Below, piece by piece: positions 42,427-51,465 of a stretch of DNA of 64,000 nt. Every line of letters begins with the position of its first letter. Position 1 is the stretch's first letter. Position numbers and translations under genes: made by a program. This DNA comes from Alphaproteobacteria bacterium (lineage in GTDB: Bacteria > Pseudomonadota > Alphaproteobacteria > Rickettsiales > UBA998): positions 1 to 64,000 of the forward strand of contig RDZH01000017.1 of assembly GCA_004293935.1 (NCBI GenBank). The letters are read 5' to 3'. The notes beneath the pieces are model-generated. The model searched no databases, was not told where the DNA came from, and was given only the letters and a program-made list of their open reading frames with translations.

Positions 42427-42496
42427 CGTCATGCCTGCGCAGGCAGGCATCCAGAGCAACCTTTTGACTAGACTCCTGCCTACGCAGGAGTGACGA
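42427..42496. repeat. Dispersed intergenic palindromic repeat, family A, copy 4
   Basis: cgtcatgcctgcgcaggcaggcatccag...actcctgcctacgcaggagtgacga, preceded by acctatcgtgacgcgctata at 42395-42414. Confidence 0.92.
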
Positions 42497-42569
42497 GTCC
42501 TAACAGATAACAAATAGATAAGTTAAATATTTCCAGAAAATCAGGTTAACTATAGTCGTTATCAAACAA

Positions 42570-44147
42570 CTATAATGCAATTACCTGCACTTGCTTCACA
42601 CTTGGCAGTTCAGCAATCGCTTTTTTCAATTCAGGCGATATATCTTGATCCACTTCCACCAATGCTACGGCATCGCTCCCCTCCGCATTGCGCCCCAAAT
42701 GGAAGTTGGCAATATTGATCTGTGCATCCCCAAGCAATTTACCCAGCGCACCAATCAGACCTGGCTTATCTTCATTGTTCACATACAGCATACGTGCCGA
42801 CGTACTAGCCTCGAGCTTTGTACCATGCAATTCAACAATGCGTGGGCTACCTGCAAATAATGTACCCGATACATCACGCGTGCGACGTTCTGTGGTGACG
42901 TTGATACGGATAAGGCTTTGATAATCCGCCACATCAGGGCTAGTCGTTTCACTCACGCGGATGTTGCGATCTTTAGCAATCACGGGAGCATTCACCATAT
43001 TCACCCCATCCATCAATGCGCTGAGCAAGCCTTTGAGTGCAACGGCTGTGAGTGGTTTAGTGTTGAGTTTGGATACACTACCAAGATATTCGACATGAAT
43101 CTCTTTAATGCCCGTTTCGATGATCTGCCCTGCAAAGCTACCCAACTGTTCTGCAAGTGTGATGTAGGGGCGTAGTTTCGCGGCATCTTCTGCAGAGACG
43201 GAAGGCATATTCACGGCATTGGTGACCGAACCATCCAGCAAATAATCTGCCATTTGTTCCGCCACTTGCAGCGCGACATTCACTTGCGCCTCACCCGTTG
43301 ATGCACCAAGATGCGGTGTGCAAATAACGTTATCTAAGCCGAATAAGATGTTTTCTTTTGCAGGTTCAATTTCAAACACATCAAGTGCTGCACCTGCCAC
43401 ATGCCCTGCTTCGAGGGCTTCTTTTAATTCACCTTCATGAATCAAACCACCGCGTGCGCAGTTGATGATGTACACACCTTTTTTCATCTTCGCAAGATTG
43501 GTTTTGCCGATGATATTGCGTGTGCCTTCATTGAGCGGTGTATGCAATGTGATAAAATCCGCCCGTGCAAATAATTCATCCAATTCTACCTTTTCCACAT
43601 GAATATCACGCGCGCGATCAGGGGAAAGATACGGGTCAAATGCGACGACTTTCATCTTCAAGCCATGCGCACGGTCAGCAACAATCGATCCAATATTGCC
43701 ACAGCCAATAAGCCCTAATGTTTTGCCGTACAGTTCCGTACCCATGAAGCGGTTTTTTTCCCATTTTCCTTGGTGCGTCGAGCTGCTTGCTTGTGGGATG
43801 GAGCGTGCTAATGACATCATCATCGCGATAGTATGTTCTGCTGTGGTTACTGAATTACCAAATGGCGTATTCATCACCACCACACCATGCGCAGATGCGG
43901 CAGGAACATCGACATTATCCACGCCAATACCAGCACGCCCAACAACTTTTAGGTTGGTAGCTTTTGCCAAAATCTCTTTGGTAACGGTCGTGGAAGATCG
44001 AATGGCCAAGCCGTGATATTCCCCAATAATTGCTTCTAATTCTTCAGGGGATAAGCCGATTTTAGTATCCACATGAATGCCGCGCTTGGTGAAGATTTCT
44101 GCAGCGAGTGGGCTTAATTTATCAGAAACGAGAACTTTGATGGTCAT
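42570..44147 (-). CDS. serA: D-3-phosphoglycerate dehydrogenase
   Basis: LGLIGCGNIGSIVADRAHGLKMKVVAFDPY, NCARGGLIHEGEL, CTPHLGASTGEAQ and a C-terminal ACT domain. Confidence 0.97.
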   Translation of the reverse strand: MTIKVLVSDKLSPLAAEIFTKRGIHVDTKIGLSPEELEAIIGEYHGLAIRSSTTVTKEILAKATNLKVVGRAGIGVDNVDVPAASAHGVVVMNTPFGNSVTTAEHTIAMMMSLARSIPQASSSTHQGKWEKNRFMGTELYGKTLGLIGCGNIGSIVADRAHGLKMKVVAFDPYLSPDRARDIHVEKVELDELFARADFITLHTPLNEGTRNIIGKTNLAKMKKGVYIINCARGGLIHEGELKEALEAGHVAGAALDVFEIEPAKENILFGLDNVICTPHLGASTGEAQVNVALQVAEQMADYLLDGSVTNAVNMPSVSAEDAAKLRPYITLAEQLGSFAGQIIETGIKEIHVEYLGSVSKLNTKPLTAVALKGLLSALMDGVNMVNAPVIAKDRNIRVSETTSPDVADYQSLIRINVTTERRTRDVSGTLFAGSPRIVELHGTKLEASTSARMLYVNNEDKPGLIGALGKLLGDAQINIANFHLGRNAEGSDAVALVEVDQDISPELKKAIAELPSVKQVQVIAL

Positions 44148-44225
44148 GATGAGTACCTTATGTTGTGATGGGTTCGTGATATGGTCATTCTTAGCACTAG
44201 GCAGGAATCTAATATCAATCTACGC

Positions 44226-44256
44226 TATGGATACCCGCTTATCAAGGGTATGACAA
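44226..44256. repeat. Family A palindromic repeat, half copy
   Basis: tatggatacccgcttatcaagggtatgacaa, matching the right half of copy 1. Confidence 0.65.
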
Positions 44257-44264
44257 TTTTTTGT

Positions 44265-45446
44265 TTATGCTGCTTTGTTTTGTGCTTCATGTTTCACGTT
44301 TGCGAATGCGAAATCCAGCCACGGCAAGAGTGCCTCAATATCGGAGGTTTCCACCGTAGCTCCGCCCCAAATGCGCAGTCCTGCAGGGGCATCGCGGTAG
44401 CCATTAATATCATAGGCAACGCCTGCTTTTTCTAATGTACTGGCGATCTGTTTAGTGACATCATATTGTGCGTTTTGCGGCAAGGCGGTAAACCAGCTAT
44501 CAACAATCGATAAACAAATCGAGGTGTTGGAGCGATGCTCAGGATTATGCGCAAGAAAATCGACCCACGATGTGCGCTCTACCCATGCGTTGATGGTGGC
44601 AAGGTTGGTATGCGAGCGGGCAATTAATGCATCTAGTCCGCCAATATCTTTTGCCCAACGCAAGCCATCCAACGCATCTTCAACGCAGAGCATTGATGGG
44701 GTGTTGATCGTCTCACCTTTGAAAATACCATCAATCAGCTTGCCACCTTTGGTTAAGCGGAAGATTTTAGGGAGTGGCCATGCGGGTGTATAGGATTCTA
44801 AGCGCGCCACTGCACGCGGAGAAAGCACAATCATGCCATGCGCGCCTTCACCGCCAAGCACTTTTTGCCATGACCATGTGGTGACATCTAATTTCTCAAA
44901 TGGCACATCCATCGCAAAGACGGCGGAAGTGGCATCACAGAAGGTAAGCCCTGCGCGATGATCAGCAATCCAATCGCCATTCGGTACGCATACGCCTGAT
45001 GTTGTTCCGTTCCATGTGAAGCAAACATCATGATCCCAGTTGATGGTAGATAAGTCTGGTAATGTGCCATATGGGGCAATAGTGGTTGTGCAGTCTTTGA
45101 GTTTGAGTTGTTTCACGGCATCACTTATCCATCCTTCACCGAAACTTTCCCAAGCAAACATCTCTACGCCACGTGCGCCGAGCATTGTCCACATTGCCAT
45201 TTCATATGCGCCTGTATCAGAGGCGGGGACAATACCGATGACATAATCATCAGGGATGCGCAGAATCTCACGGCTCAAAGTAATGACCTCATGCAGTTTT
45301 TTCTTTCCCAAAGAGGAGCGGTGCGAACGACCAATGGCAGCATCGCGCAACGCATCCAATGACCAATCAGGGCGTTTAGCGCACGGACCAGAGGAAAAGC
45401 AAGGGTTGCGTGGTTTTGTGGTTGGTTGGCTTGGTGCTATGCTCAT
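44265..45446 (-). CDS. serC: Phosphoserine aminotransferase
   Basis: [35 protein letters not shown] and [16 protein letters not shown]; adjacent to serA. Confidence 0.95.
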   Translation of the reverse strand: MSIAPSQPTTKPRNPCFSSGPCAKRPDWSLDALRDAAIGRSHRSSLGKKKLHEVITLSREILRIPDDYVIGIVPASDTGAYEMAMWTMLGARGVEMFAWESFGEGWISDAVKQLKLKDCTTTIAPYGTLPDLSTINWDHDVCFTWNGTTSGVCVPNGDWIADHRAGLTFCDATSAVFAMDVPFEKLDVTTWSWQKVLGGEGAHGMIVLSPRAVARLESYTPAWPLPKIFRLTKGGKLIDGIFKGETINTPSMLCVEDALDGLRWAKDIGGLDALIARSHTNLATINAWVERTSWVDFLAHNPEHRSNTSICLSIVDSWFTALPQNAQYDVTKQIASTLEKAGVAYDINGYRDAPAGLRIWGGATVETSDIEALLPWLDFAFANVKHEAQNKAA

Positions 45447-45466
45447 GGTTTGTTACCCATTTTGAT

Positions 45467-45520
45467 TATAGTCGTTTGACTAAAAAATGATTCAGTTTTT
45501 TACGTCAAAGAACGACTGTA
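45467..45520. repeat. Family B terminal-inverted-repeat element, copy 1
   Basis: tatagtcgt ... aaaaaatgattcagttttttacgtcaaaga ... acgactgta; matches the element at 54735-54791. Confidence 0.75.
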
Positions 45521-45759
45521 AATTTATGATTTTATGTAGAATAAAGGTTATAGCGTCTTTTTCTGTGCGTGGCAAGCATAAAATGCACATTGTACTTTTT
45601 TCAAATGTACTTTAATTTGCCAATTTAACATAAAAATAATGTTATATATATCTGAAAGTGCCTCGTATAATGCGCTAATATATTTAAGGAATAGAAAATT
45701 CTCTTGTAATTTTTTTCTAATGTAGTAGAATAAAATCTTACCTTTTTTGTTTTTTGATC

Positions 45760-45939
45760 ATGGAAATTTCAGAGTTTTTAGAAATTTACAACGCGCTCGA
45801 ACAGAAATACGGAGAAAATTTCAGAAGGTTGACTGCGTTAGAGCAGAAAAACCTTATACACTACGCTAAATCCGTTGGTGTAGAAAATCTTTCTAGCAAC
45901 GTGTATGCAGAAAGACAAAATTTTCTTCCAAACATTTGA
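45760..45939 (+). CDS. Small orphan protein, 59 aa
   Basis: ATG at 45760 (track start TTG at 45754). All three Arg codons are AGA/AGG. Ends 23 nt before the next same-strand ORF. Confidence 0.55.
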   Translation: MEISEFLEIYNALEQKYGENFRRLTALEQKNLIHYAKSVGVENLSSNVYAERQNFLPNI

Positions 45940-45962
45940 TTGTACCCAAGAGGTAAAAGCAC

Positions 45963-46457
45963 ATGAAATTTGGACTATTCGGTCCAGTGTCTGAAGGGGC
46001 ATACGAACTCACTCCGAGTGAAGCGAGTAAGCTCCAAGAAGAAGTATTGAGTTACGCAAGTAGTGTAGAATTTTTGCGAAAATCTGGTCTTGCTCAGCAA
46101 GAACATATCAAAGAGCAATTTTTCTTTGTACTTTCTTGTACTGATTTCGTTGGTTCAAATGCTGGTGGTGCAGCAGGTTATCTTAGGCTGGTTTCCGTTC
46201 CCAAAGGGACATCTAACCCGCTTAAATTGAGGTTTGCATTGCAGCTAAAAAACGGCGCCGGAAACTTCTGGGGGCTTATTCCTCGGAAGGTAGCCATGAG
46301 GCATGAATTGCTGCACTTTGTACGAGAAGCGGAGTCCGTTTGTCGTAGAGGTGTAAGCCTTTTTAAGGCAGAAAAAGAATCCAAGAATATTCTTGGAAGA
46401 ATCTTTCTCATGCTTCGTGAAGAATCCTTTGTATGGTTTCGTACCATGCACTGGTAG
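45963..46457 (+). CDS. Orphan protein, 164 aa, with HExxH (HELLH) zincin-like motif
   Basis: RKVAMRHELLHFVREAE...MLREESFVWFRT. aagaggtaaaag upstream serves as RBS. Terminator hairpin immediately downstream. Confidence 0.75.
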   Translation: MKFGLFGPVSEGAYELTPSEASKLQEEVLSYASSVEFLRKSGLAQQEHIKEQFFFVLSCTDFVGSNAGGAAGYLRLVSVPKGTSNPLKLRFALQLKNGAGNFWGLIPRKVAMRHELLHFVREAESVCRRGVSLFKAEKESKNILGRIFLMLREESFVWFRTMHW

Positions 46458-46465
46458 GTTTCACT

Positions 46466-46515
46466 AGCTCTAATAAAACTCTCTCCCATTTGGGAAAGGG
46501 TTTTATTAGGGAGCT
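46466..46515. terminator. Bidirectional terminator-like hairpin between convergent genes
   Basis: agctctaataaaactctctcccatttgggaaagggttttattagggagct: ctaataaaac/gttttattag plus inner tccca/tggga. Confidence 0.8.
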
Positions 46516-47692
46516 ATAACGCCATCCCCGCAGCATAGCCCGATGCCCATGCCCATTGGAAATTAAACCCCCCAAGATGCCCTGTCACATCCACTGCTTC
46601 ACCGATGCAATAAAGCCCGCGCACATTGGTTGCTTCCATCGTTTGTGAGGAAAGATCGCGTGTATCAATGCCCCCAAGCGTGACTTCTGCCGTGCGGTAG
46701 CCTTCTGTCGTGGCGGGATGATACAGCCAATGATGCACCTGCTGCGCAATTTTATCACAGTGCGTATTAGAAAGTTCTGCACATGTCCCGCTCATGCCAA
46801 TCTGTTCAAGTAAAAATTGCGCCAATCGTTTGGGAAGAAGGGTAGAAAGCACGCTTAGCACTTCTTGTTTGGGCGAGGTAGTGCGTGCATCTTTGAGCAT
46901 GGTTGCCACATTATGATGCGGAGCAAGATTCAGGGCGATAGCATCACCCTCACGCCAGTAGGAGGATATTTGCAAAATCGCAGGGCCACTGAGTCCTTTA
47001 TGCGTAATCAGCGATGCCTCCTCAAAATGTACCTTGCCATGTGTAGCAATGCTTGCAAAGGCAATGCCCGCTAGGGGTTTCATTTGGCTTAACGTCGCAT
47101 CATCACTCACAAACGGCACGAGTCCCGCACGGGTGGGAACAATCCGCAGCCCGAACTTTTTGGCAACATCATAGGCAAAGCCAGTCGCACCCATCTTTGG
47201 AATAGAAAGCCCACCTGTAGCGAGTATGAGGTTGTCACTTTGCACTTCGTGAGATGAGGCGCACTGAATGATAAATTTCCCGTCGCGGTGCTGCACATCC
47301 GTGATCGATTGCTGCATTTGGATAGTTACGCCATGATGCGCACATTCATCGAGCAGCATCTGCACAATCTGCCGTGAGGAATGATCGCAAAAAAGCTGCC
47401 CTAATGTTTTTTCATGATACGTAATGTTATAACGCTGCACCAATGCGATAAAATCCTGTGGCGTATAACGCGATAAGGCGGAGATACAAAAACGCGGATT
47501 TTCGGAGAGAAAATTTTTCGGTGTACAGTGGATATTAGTAAAATTGCAACGCCCCCCGCCTGAAATGCGGATTTTCTCCCCCGCATGAGTAGCGTGATCT
47601 AGCACCAACACACGCCGCCCTCGCGCTCCCGCCGTTGCAGCACACATTAAGCCTGCTGCTCCTGCTCCGAGGATGATTGCGTCATAGATCAT
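46514..47692 (-). CDS. HI0933/YhiN-family flavoprotein (NAD(P)/FAD-dependent oxidoreductase)
   Basis: AIILGAGAAGLMCAATAGARGRRVLVLDH, GEKIRISGGGRCNFTN, GGIDTRDLSSQTMEA and GEAVDVTGHLGGFNFQWAWASG. Confidence 0.96.
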   Translation of the reverse strand: MIYDAIILGAGAAGLMCAATAGARGRRVLVLDHATHAGEKIRISGGGRCNFTNIHCTPKNFLSENPRFCISALSRYTPQDFIALVQRYNITYHEKTLGQLFCDHSSRQIVQMLLDECAHHGVTIQMQQSITDVQHRDGKFIIQCASSHEVQSDNLILATGGLSIPKMGATGFAYDVAKKFGLRIVPTRAGLVPFVSDDATLSQMKPLAGIAFASIATHGKVHFEEASLITHKGLSGPAILQISSYWREGDAIALNLAPHHNVATMLKDARTTSPKQEVLSVLSTLLPKRLAQFLLEQIGMSGTCAELSNTHCDKIAQQVHHWLYHPATTEGYRTAEVTLGGIDTRDLSSQTMEATNVRGLYCIGEAVDVTGHLGGFNFQWAWASGYAAGMAL

Positions 47693-47709
47693 ATATTAAC
47701 CTTCATGAT

Positions 47710-47783
47710 TGTTATGCCTGCGAAGGCAGACATCCAGAATACAAGACGGTTGCTGGATTCCCGCCTTACGCCAAGAATGACGA
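47710..47783. repeat. Dispersed intergenic palindromic repeat, family A, copy 5
   Basis: gttatgcctgcgaaggcagacatccag...tgctggattcccgccttacgccaagaatgacga. Confidence 0.9.
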
Positions 47784-47807
47784 TAATATTTGCACCAAGA
47801 AACCACC

Positions 47808-50528
47808 TCATGCGGCGTGCTTCGGTGCTTGCATAGATGCAAGAGTTTTCTGCACAATTTCCCGTACATTCGGGGAAAATGCATGTTGTTCAATATGCTG
47901 TAGGCTACTTAACATCAAGGCACGGCGTGCTGGCTCAAAGCGTGGTGCAGTCGCAAGACGTTTGCTTAAGCCTGCGGCGACCATAGGATTAAATTGCTCA
48001 ATGCTGAGTATGTGATCAGCCAAAAAGCGATAGCCTGAACCGTCTGTGTGATGCATCCAGCGCATATTGCCTGCAAATGATCCGATAAGGGCGCGGATAT
48101 TATTCGGATTTTTGCCATCATAGGCAGGATGCTCAAGCAAACTTTGCACATCGCTCAACACATCACTGCGATCAGCGGAGGCTTGATCAGCAAACCATTG
48201 TGTCATCGCTAAATTATTGTTTGCGTAGCGTGATGCATAGACATCCAGCACCTCAGCACGTTGCGCGCTGTCCCCTGCATCAAGCGTTAAACGCAATCCT
48301 ACGCGCACATCCGTCATATTATGAAATGCACGGCATTGTGCAATCGCGTAAGGCAGGTAGGTGTTCGCATCTGCACTCACAAGGTAGGATAGAGCGAGAT
48401 TTTTCAAGGCACGTTCGCCCGCATCCTGCACATTCCAAAGATAGGGGCGTGCCTCCGTGCTGCGGTTGCGCATATAAAGCGCGTGCCACTTTTCGCATAA
48501 TGTGTGTGCAATAATACGCTTGAGGCTGGTGCGTCCATGGTGGATATGTTCTGGGTTGACCGTGCCTTCATCCTGCAATTCAGCGATATAGCCCATATCA
48601 GGCAAGGTGAGGCTACGTGCCATTAGGGCAGGGGAGAGGCTATTATCTGCGAGTACGCCCTCGATGCTGGAGATAAGAATATCCTGCACATGTTCACTAA
48701 GCGATCCATCGCGCATCATGTGCGTGATAGCATGAAGCATAAGTTGTTGCCCTGCTTCATAACGATTAAACCCGTCCGTATCATGCTTCATCAGGAAGGC
48801 ATATTCCGCCACAGTGCGATCATAGCGGATCAGCACGGGAGCAGACCATGCACGCAAGATAGACAAGGTTGGGCGTTCTGGAACATCAAAAAAGACGAAC
48901 GATTCGTCAAGGGCGCGTACATGCAGCACATCCTCATTGGTGATGCAGGGCGTTTCACAATGCAATGGGATAGCGTTCCCATCTGCACTCAGCAATCCTA
49001 GGCGTACAGGAATATGAAATGGCTGTAGCTTTGGTTGATTCCACAAAGTGGGCAATATTTGGCGAATATGGAGGGTGTAACGCTTGGAGCTAGCATCGTA
49101 GCTATCACGCACATCAAGTGTGGGTGTGCCTGCTTGATTGTACCATGATGCTTCAAATTGTGAAAGATCAATCGGGTGTGCGGAGGCGTTGCTTGCATCC
49201 TGCATGGCACGTACAAAATCTTCCGTAGTCGCTGCTTGCCCATCATGACGATCAAAATAGAGATCACATCCCGCTCGGAAGGTGGCTTCACCAAGCATGG
49301 TATGCATCATACGGATGACTTCTGAACCTTTTTCATAGACGGTGGCAGTATAGAAATTCTCGATTGCTCCCACTGATTGCGGGCGGATTGGGTGCGCCAT
49401 GCTGCTTGCATCTTCTGCAAACTGCACGGTGCGCATATCCTGCACATCATCGATACGTTTCACAGCGCGATCATTCATATCAGCGGTGAATTCCGCATCA
49501 CGGAATACCGTAAAGCCCTCTTTGAGGGAAAGCTGAAACCAATCACGGCAGGTGACGCGGTTGCCTGACCAATTATGGAAATATTCATGTGCCACAACTG
49601 CTTGTATAAATTCATAGCGCGTATCCGTTGCGGTATCAGGGTCAGCAAGAATCGCTTGGGCGTTGAAGATGTTTAAGCCTTTATTTTCCATCGCACCGAA
49701 GTTGAAATCATGCACGGCAACGATCTGGAATAAATCAAGATCATATTCGCGCCCAAAGCGTTCCTCATCCCACTTCATTGATGCCTTAAGGGATTCCATC
49801 GCATGAACCGCACGCGGCGTATCCCCTGCATCGGTATAGATGACTAAATCGACGTTGCGCCCCGATCGGGTAGTGAATGTGTCACGTAGCGCATCAAGAT
49901 TGCCTGCCACAAGCGCAAATAAATAGCACGGCTTTGGGTACGGATCATGCCATGTGATTTCATCTCTGCCATCGGCGCGTAGGGTGCGCTCTGTTGGGTT
50001 GCCGTTCGAGAGCAACTGCGCATACGCGCCATGTGGCGCGATGATGGTTGTAGTGAAGATGCTTAAACAATCAGGGCGATCATGATAAAAAGTGATATTA
50101 CGAAAGCCATGCGCTTCGCATTGTGTGGTGAATTTACCACCAGAAGTATACAGACCATTGAGCGATCTATTGGCTTGTGGATTGATTTTTGTGGTAAAAC
50201 CTAGGGTAAATGGGCGATGGGGCAATGCGGATAAAGTAAGTCTTTCCCCAACGCGCTGTACCTCTGCTAGCGGGTAGGGGGCATCATCAAGGCGTATTTC
50301 CAGCAATTCCATGGTGGGTATATCCGAACCGTTTGGAGCAATTTCGGGCGCGCCAGAAAGGTGCAAAGGTTGCGCTGCTCCGTCACCATGAGGGCGCATA
50401 TGCAAGAGGGATGTCACAATCACTTCGTTTTCTGCAAGCAACTCAAAAGTGAGTTCGGTTCGATCAATCACATGAGTGAGTGCTTGATAATCACGCAAAT
50501 GCAGCATGGTAATGTTTTGATTAGACAT
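47808..50528 (-). CDS. pepN: Aminopeptidase N
   Basis: GAMENKGLNIFNA, VVAHEYFHNWSGNRVTCRDWFQLSLKEGFTVFRD (HExxH...E) and M1-family length. Confidence 0.98.
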   Translation of the reverse strand: MSNQNITMLHLRDYQALTHVIDRTELTFELLAENEVIVTSLLHMRPHGDGAAQPLHLSGAPEIAPNGSDIPTMELLEIRLDDAPYPLAEVQRVGERLTLSALPHRPFTLGFTTKINPQANRSLNGLYTSGGKFTTQCEAHGFRNITFYHDRPDCLSIFTTTIIAPHGAYAQLLSNGNPTERTLRADGRDEITWHDPYPKPCYLFALVAGNLDALRDTFTTRSGRNVDLVIYTDAGDTPRAVHAMESLKASMKWDEERFGREYDLDLFQIVAVHDFNFGAMENKGLNIFNAQAILADPDTATDTRYEFIQAVVAHEYFHNWSGNRVTCRDWFQLSLKEGFTVFRDAEFTADMNDRAVKRIDDVQDMRTVQFAEDASSMAHPIRPQSVGAIENFYTATVYEKGSEVIRMMHTMLGEATFRAGCDLYFDRHDGQAATTEDFVRAMQDASNASAHPIDLSQFEASWYNQAGTPTLDVRDSYDASSKRYTLHIRQILPTLWNQPKLQPFHIPVRLGLLSADGNAIPLHCETPCITNEDVLHVRALDESFVFFDVPERPTLSILRAWSAPVLIRYDRTVAEYAFLMKHDTDGFNRYEAGQQLMLHAITHMMRDGSLSEHVQDILISSIEGVLADNSLSPALMARSLTLPDMGYIAELQDEGTVNPEHIHHGRTSLKRIIAHTLCEKWHALYMRNRSTEARPYLWNVQDAGERALKNLALSYLVSADANTYLPYAIAQCRAFHNMTDVRVGLRLTLDAGDSAQRAEVLDVYASRYANNNLAMTQWFADQASADRSDVLSDVQSLLEHPAYDGKNPNNIRALIGSFAGNMRWMHHTDGSGYRFLADHILSIEQFNPMVAAGLSKRLATAPRFEPARRALMLSSLQHIEQHAFSPNVREIVQKTLASMQAPKHAA

Positions 50529-50605
50529 GAATTACCCCTAGGTTCGACTTCTCATTAAAAAGTCACATAGTGTTATTTAGAGAGTTCCGCATAAGTCTAT
50601 CTATC

Positions 50606-50679
50606 TTGTCATGCCCGCTTAAGAAAGGTATCCATAAAAATTGGTGGCACTGGATTCCTGCCTTCGCAGGAATGACAAG
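50606..50679. repeat. Dispersed intergenic palindromic repeat, family A, copy 6
   Basis: tgtcatgcccgcttaagaaaggtatccat...actggattcctgccttcgcaggaatgacaag. Confidence 0.9.
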
Positions 50680-50711
50680 AACAGAAGCCTTATAGTGTGA
50701 TAAAGTTCTGC

Positions 50712-51383
50712 TCACGCACCCTGCAACAACAGCACCTTTTGCAAAAACATACATGCAGCATCGATGCCTTGTGCATTGATAGTATGCCCCATGCCCCGTT
50801 GCGGATGGGCTTCCACATCAATATCCGCTTTAAGCAAAGTAGCTTCAGCATCCACCATAGCAGCAAATGGCACAACATCATCTTGTTCACCATGCACCAA
50901 ACATACAGGAGGGTGCGCGGTAATTTCCTTCACAAACTCAGCACTTGAAATAATCGCGCCTGAATAGCCAATAATTCCCGCGCACGGTTGCGCACGTGTG
51001 AGGAATGTATGTAGTGCCATCATTGTTCCTTGAGAGAATCCAATAATGATGAGATCACTCATGGTTAAACGAAAGCGGGCTAATGCACCGTCAATATAGT
51101 TATTTAACAAAGGCTTGCACGCATTAATGCCCGTGACCATATGTGCCATATCCCGATCAGCCAAACTAAACCATTGCCGCCCCATCGGTGCCATATCGCA
51201 ATAAAAAGGTGCGTGTGGCGAAAGAAAATGCGCATCGGGTAGTATTTCAGAAAATTCTTCTGCAAGCCCAATCAGATCCGTGCCATCTGCACCCACGCCA
51301 TGCAAAAAAACTACTAATTGTTTCGGTGTGCCACCTGAAAGCGGTGCAACTTCGGGACCATCCATCGATAAAATTTCATACAT
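50712..51383 (-). CDS. Alpha/beta hydrolase, phospholipase/carboxylesterase family
   Basis: VVFLHGVGADGTDLIGLAEEF, IIGFSQGTMMALHTFL (GxSxG) and CLVHGEQDDVVPF. The track ORF begins at 51446. Confidence 0.93.
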   Translation of the reverse strand: MYEILSMDGPEVAPLSGGTPKQLVVFLHGVGADGTDLIGLAEEFSEILPDAHFLSPHAPFYCDMAPMGRQWFSLADRDMAHMVTGINACKPLLNNYIDGALARFRLTMSDLIIIGFSQGTMMALHTFLTRAQPCAGIIGYSGAIISSAEFVKEITAHPPVCLVHGEQDDVVPFAAMVDAEATLLKADIDVEAHPQRGMGHTINAQGIDAACMFLQKVLLLQGA

Positions 51384-51465
51384 AGCAATGCTTCCTTCAA
51401 TAAAAAAATGCCATAACACCATACGCAACTTGTAGTTTGATTGCAATTATGTTTTAGTACAACGC

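Noticed and set aside
40938-42570. Searched for tRNA or transposase remnants as an explanation for the accessory stretch
   Set aside because: No cloverleaf-like TTCGAAT arm or DDE/IS fragment could be recognised by eye; tRNAscan-SE and ISfinder would be decisive.
45754-46457. Calling the serC-adjacent pair a toxin-antitoxin system outright
   Set aside because: Only the layout and an HExxH motif support it; no known TA family recognised, so it is left as a hypothesis in the findings.
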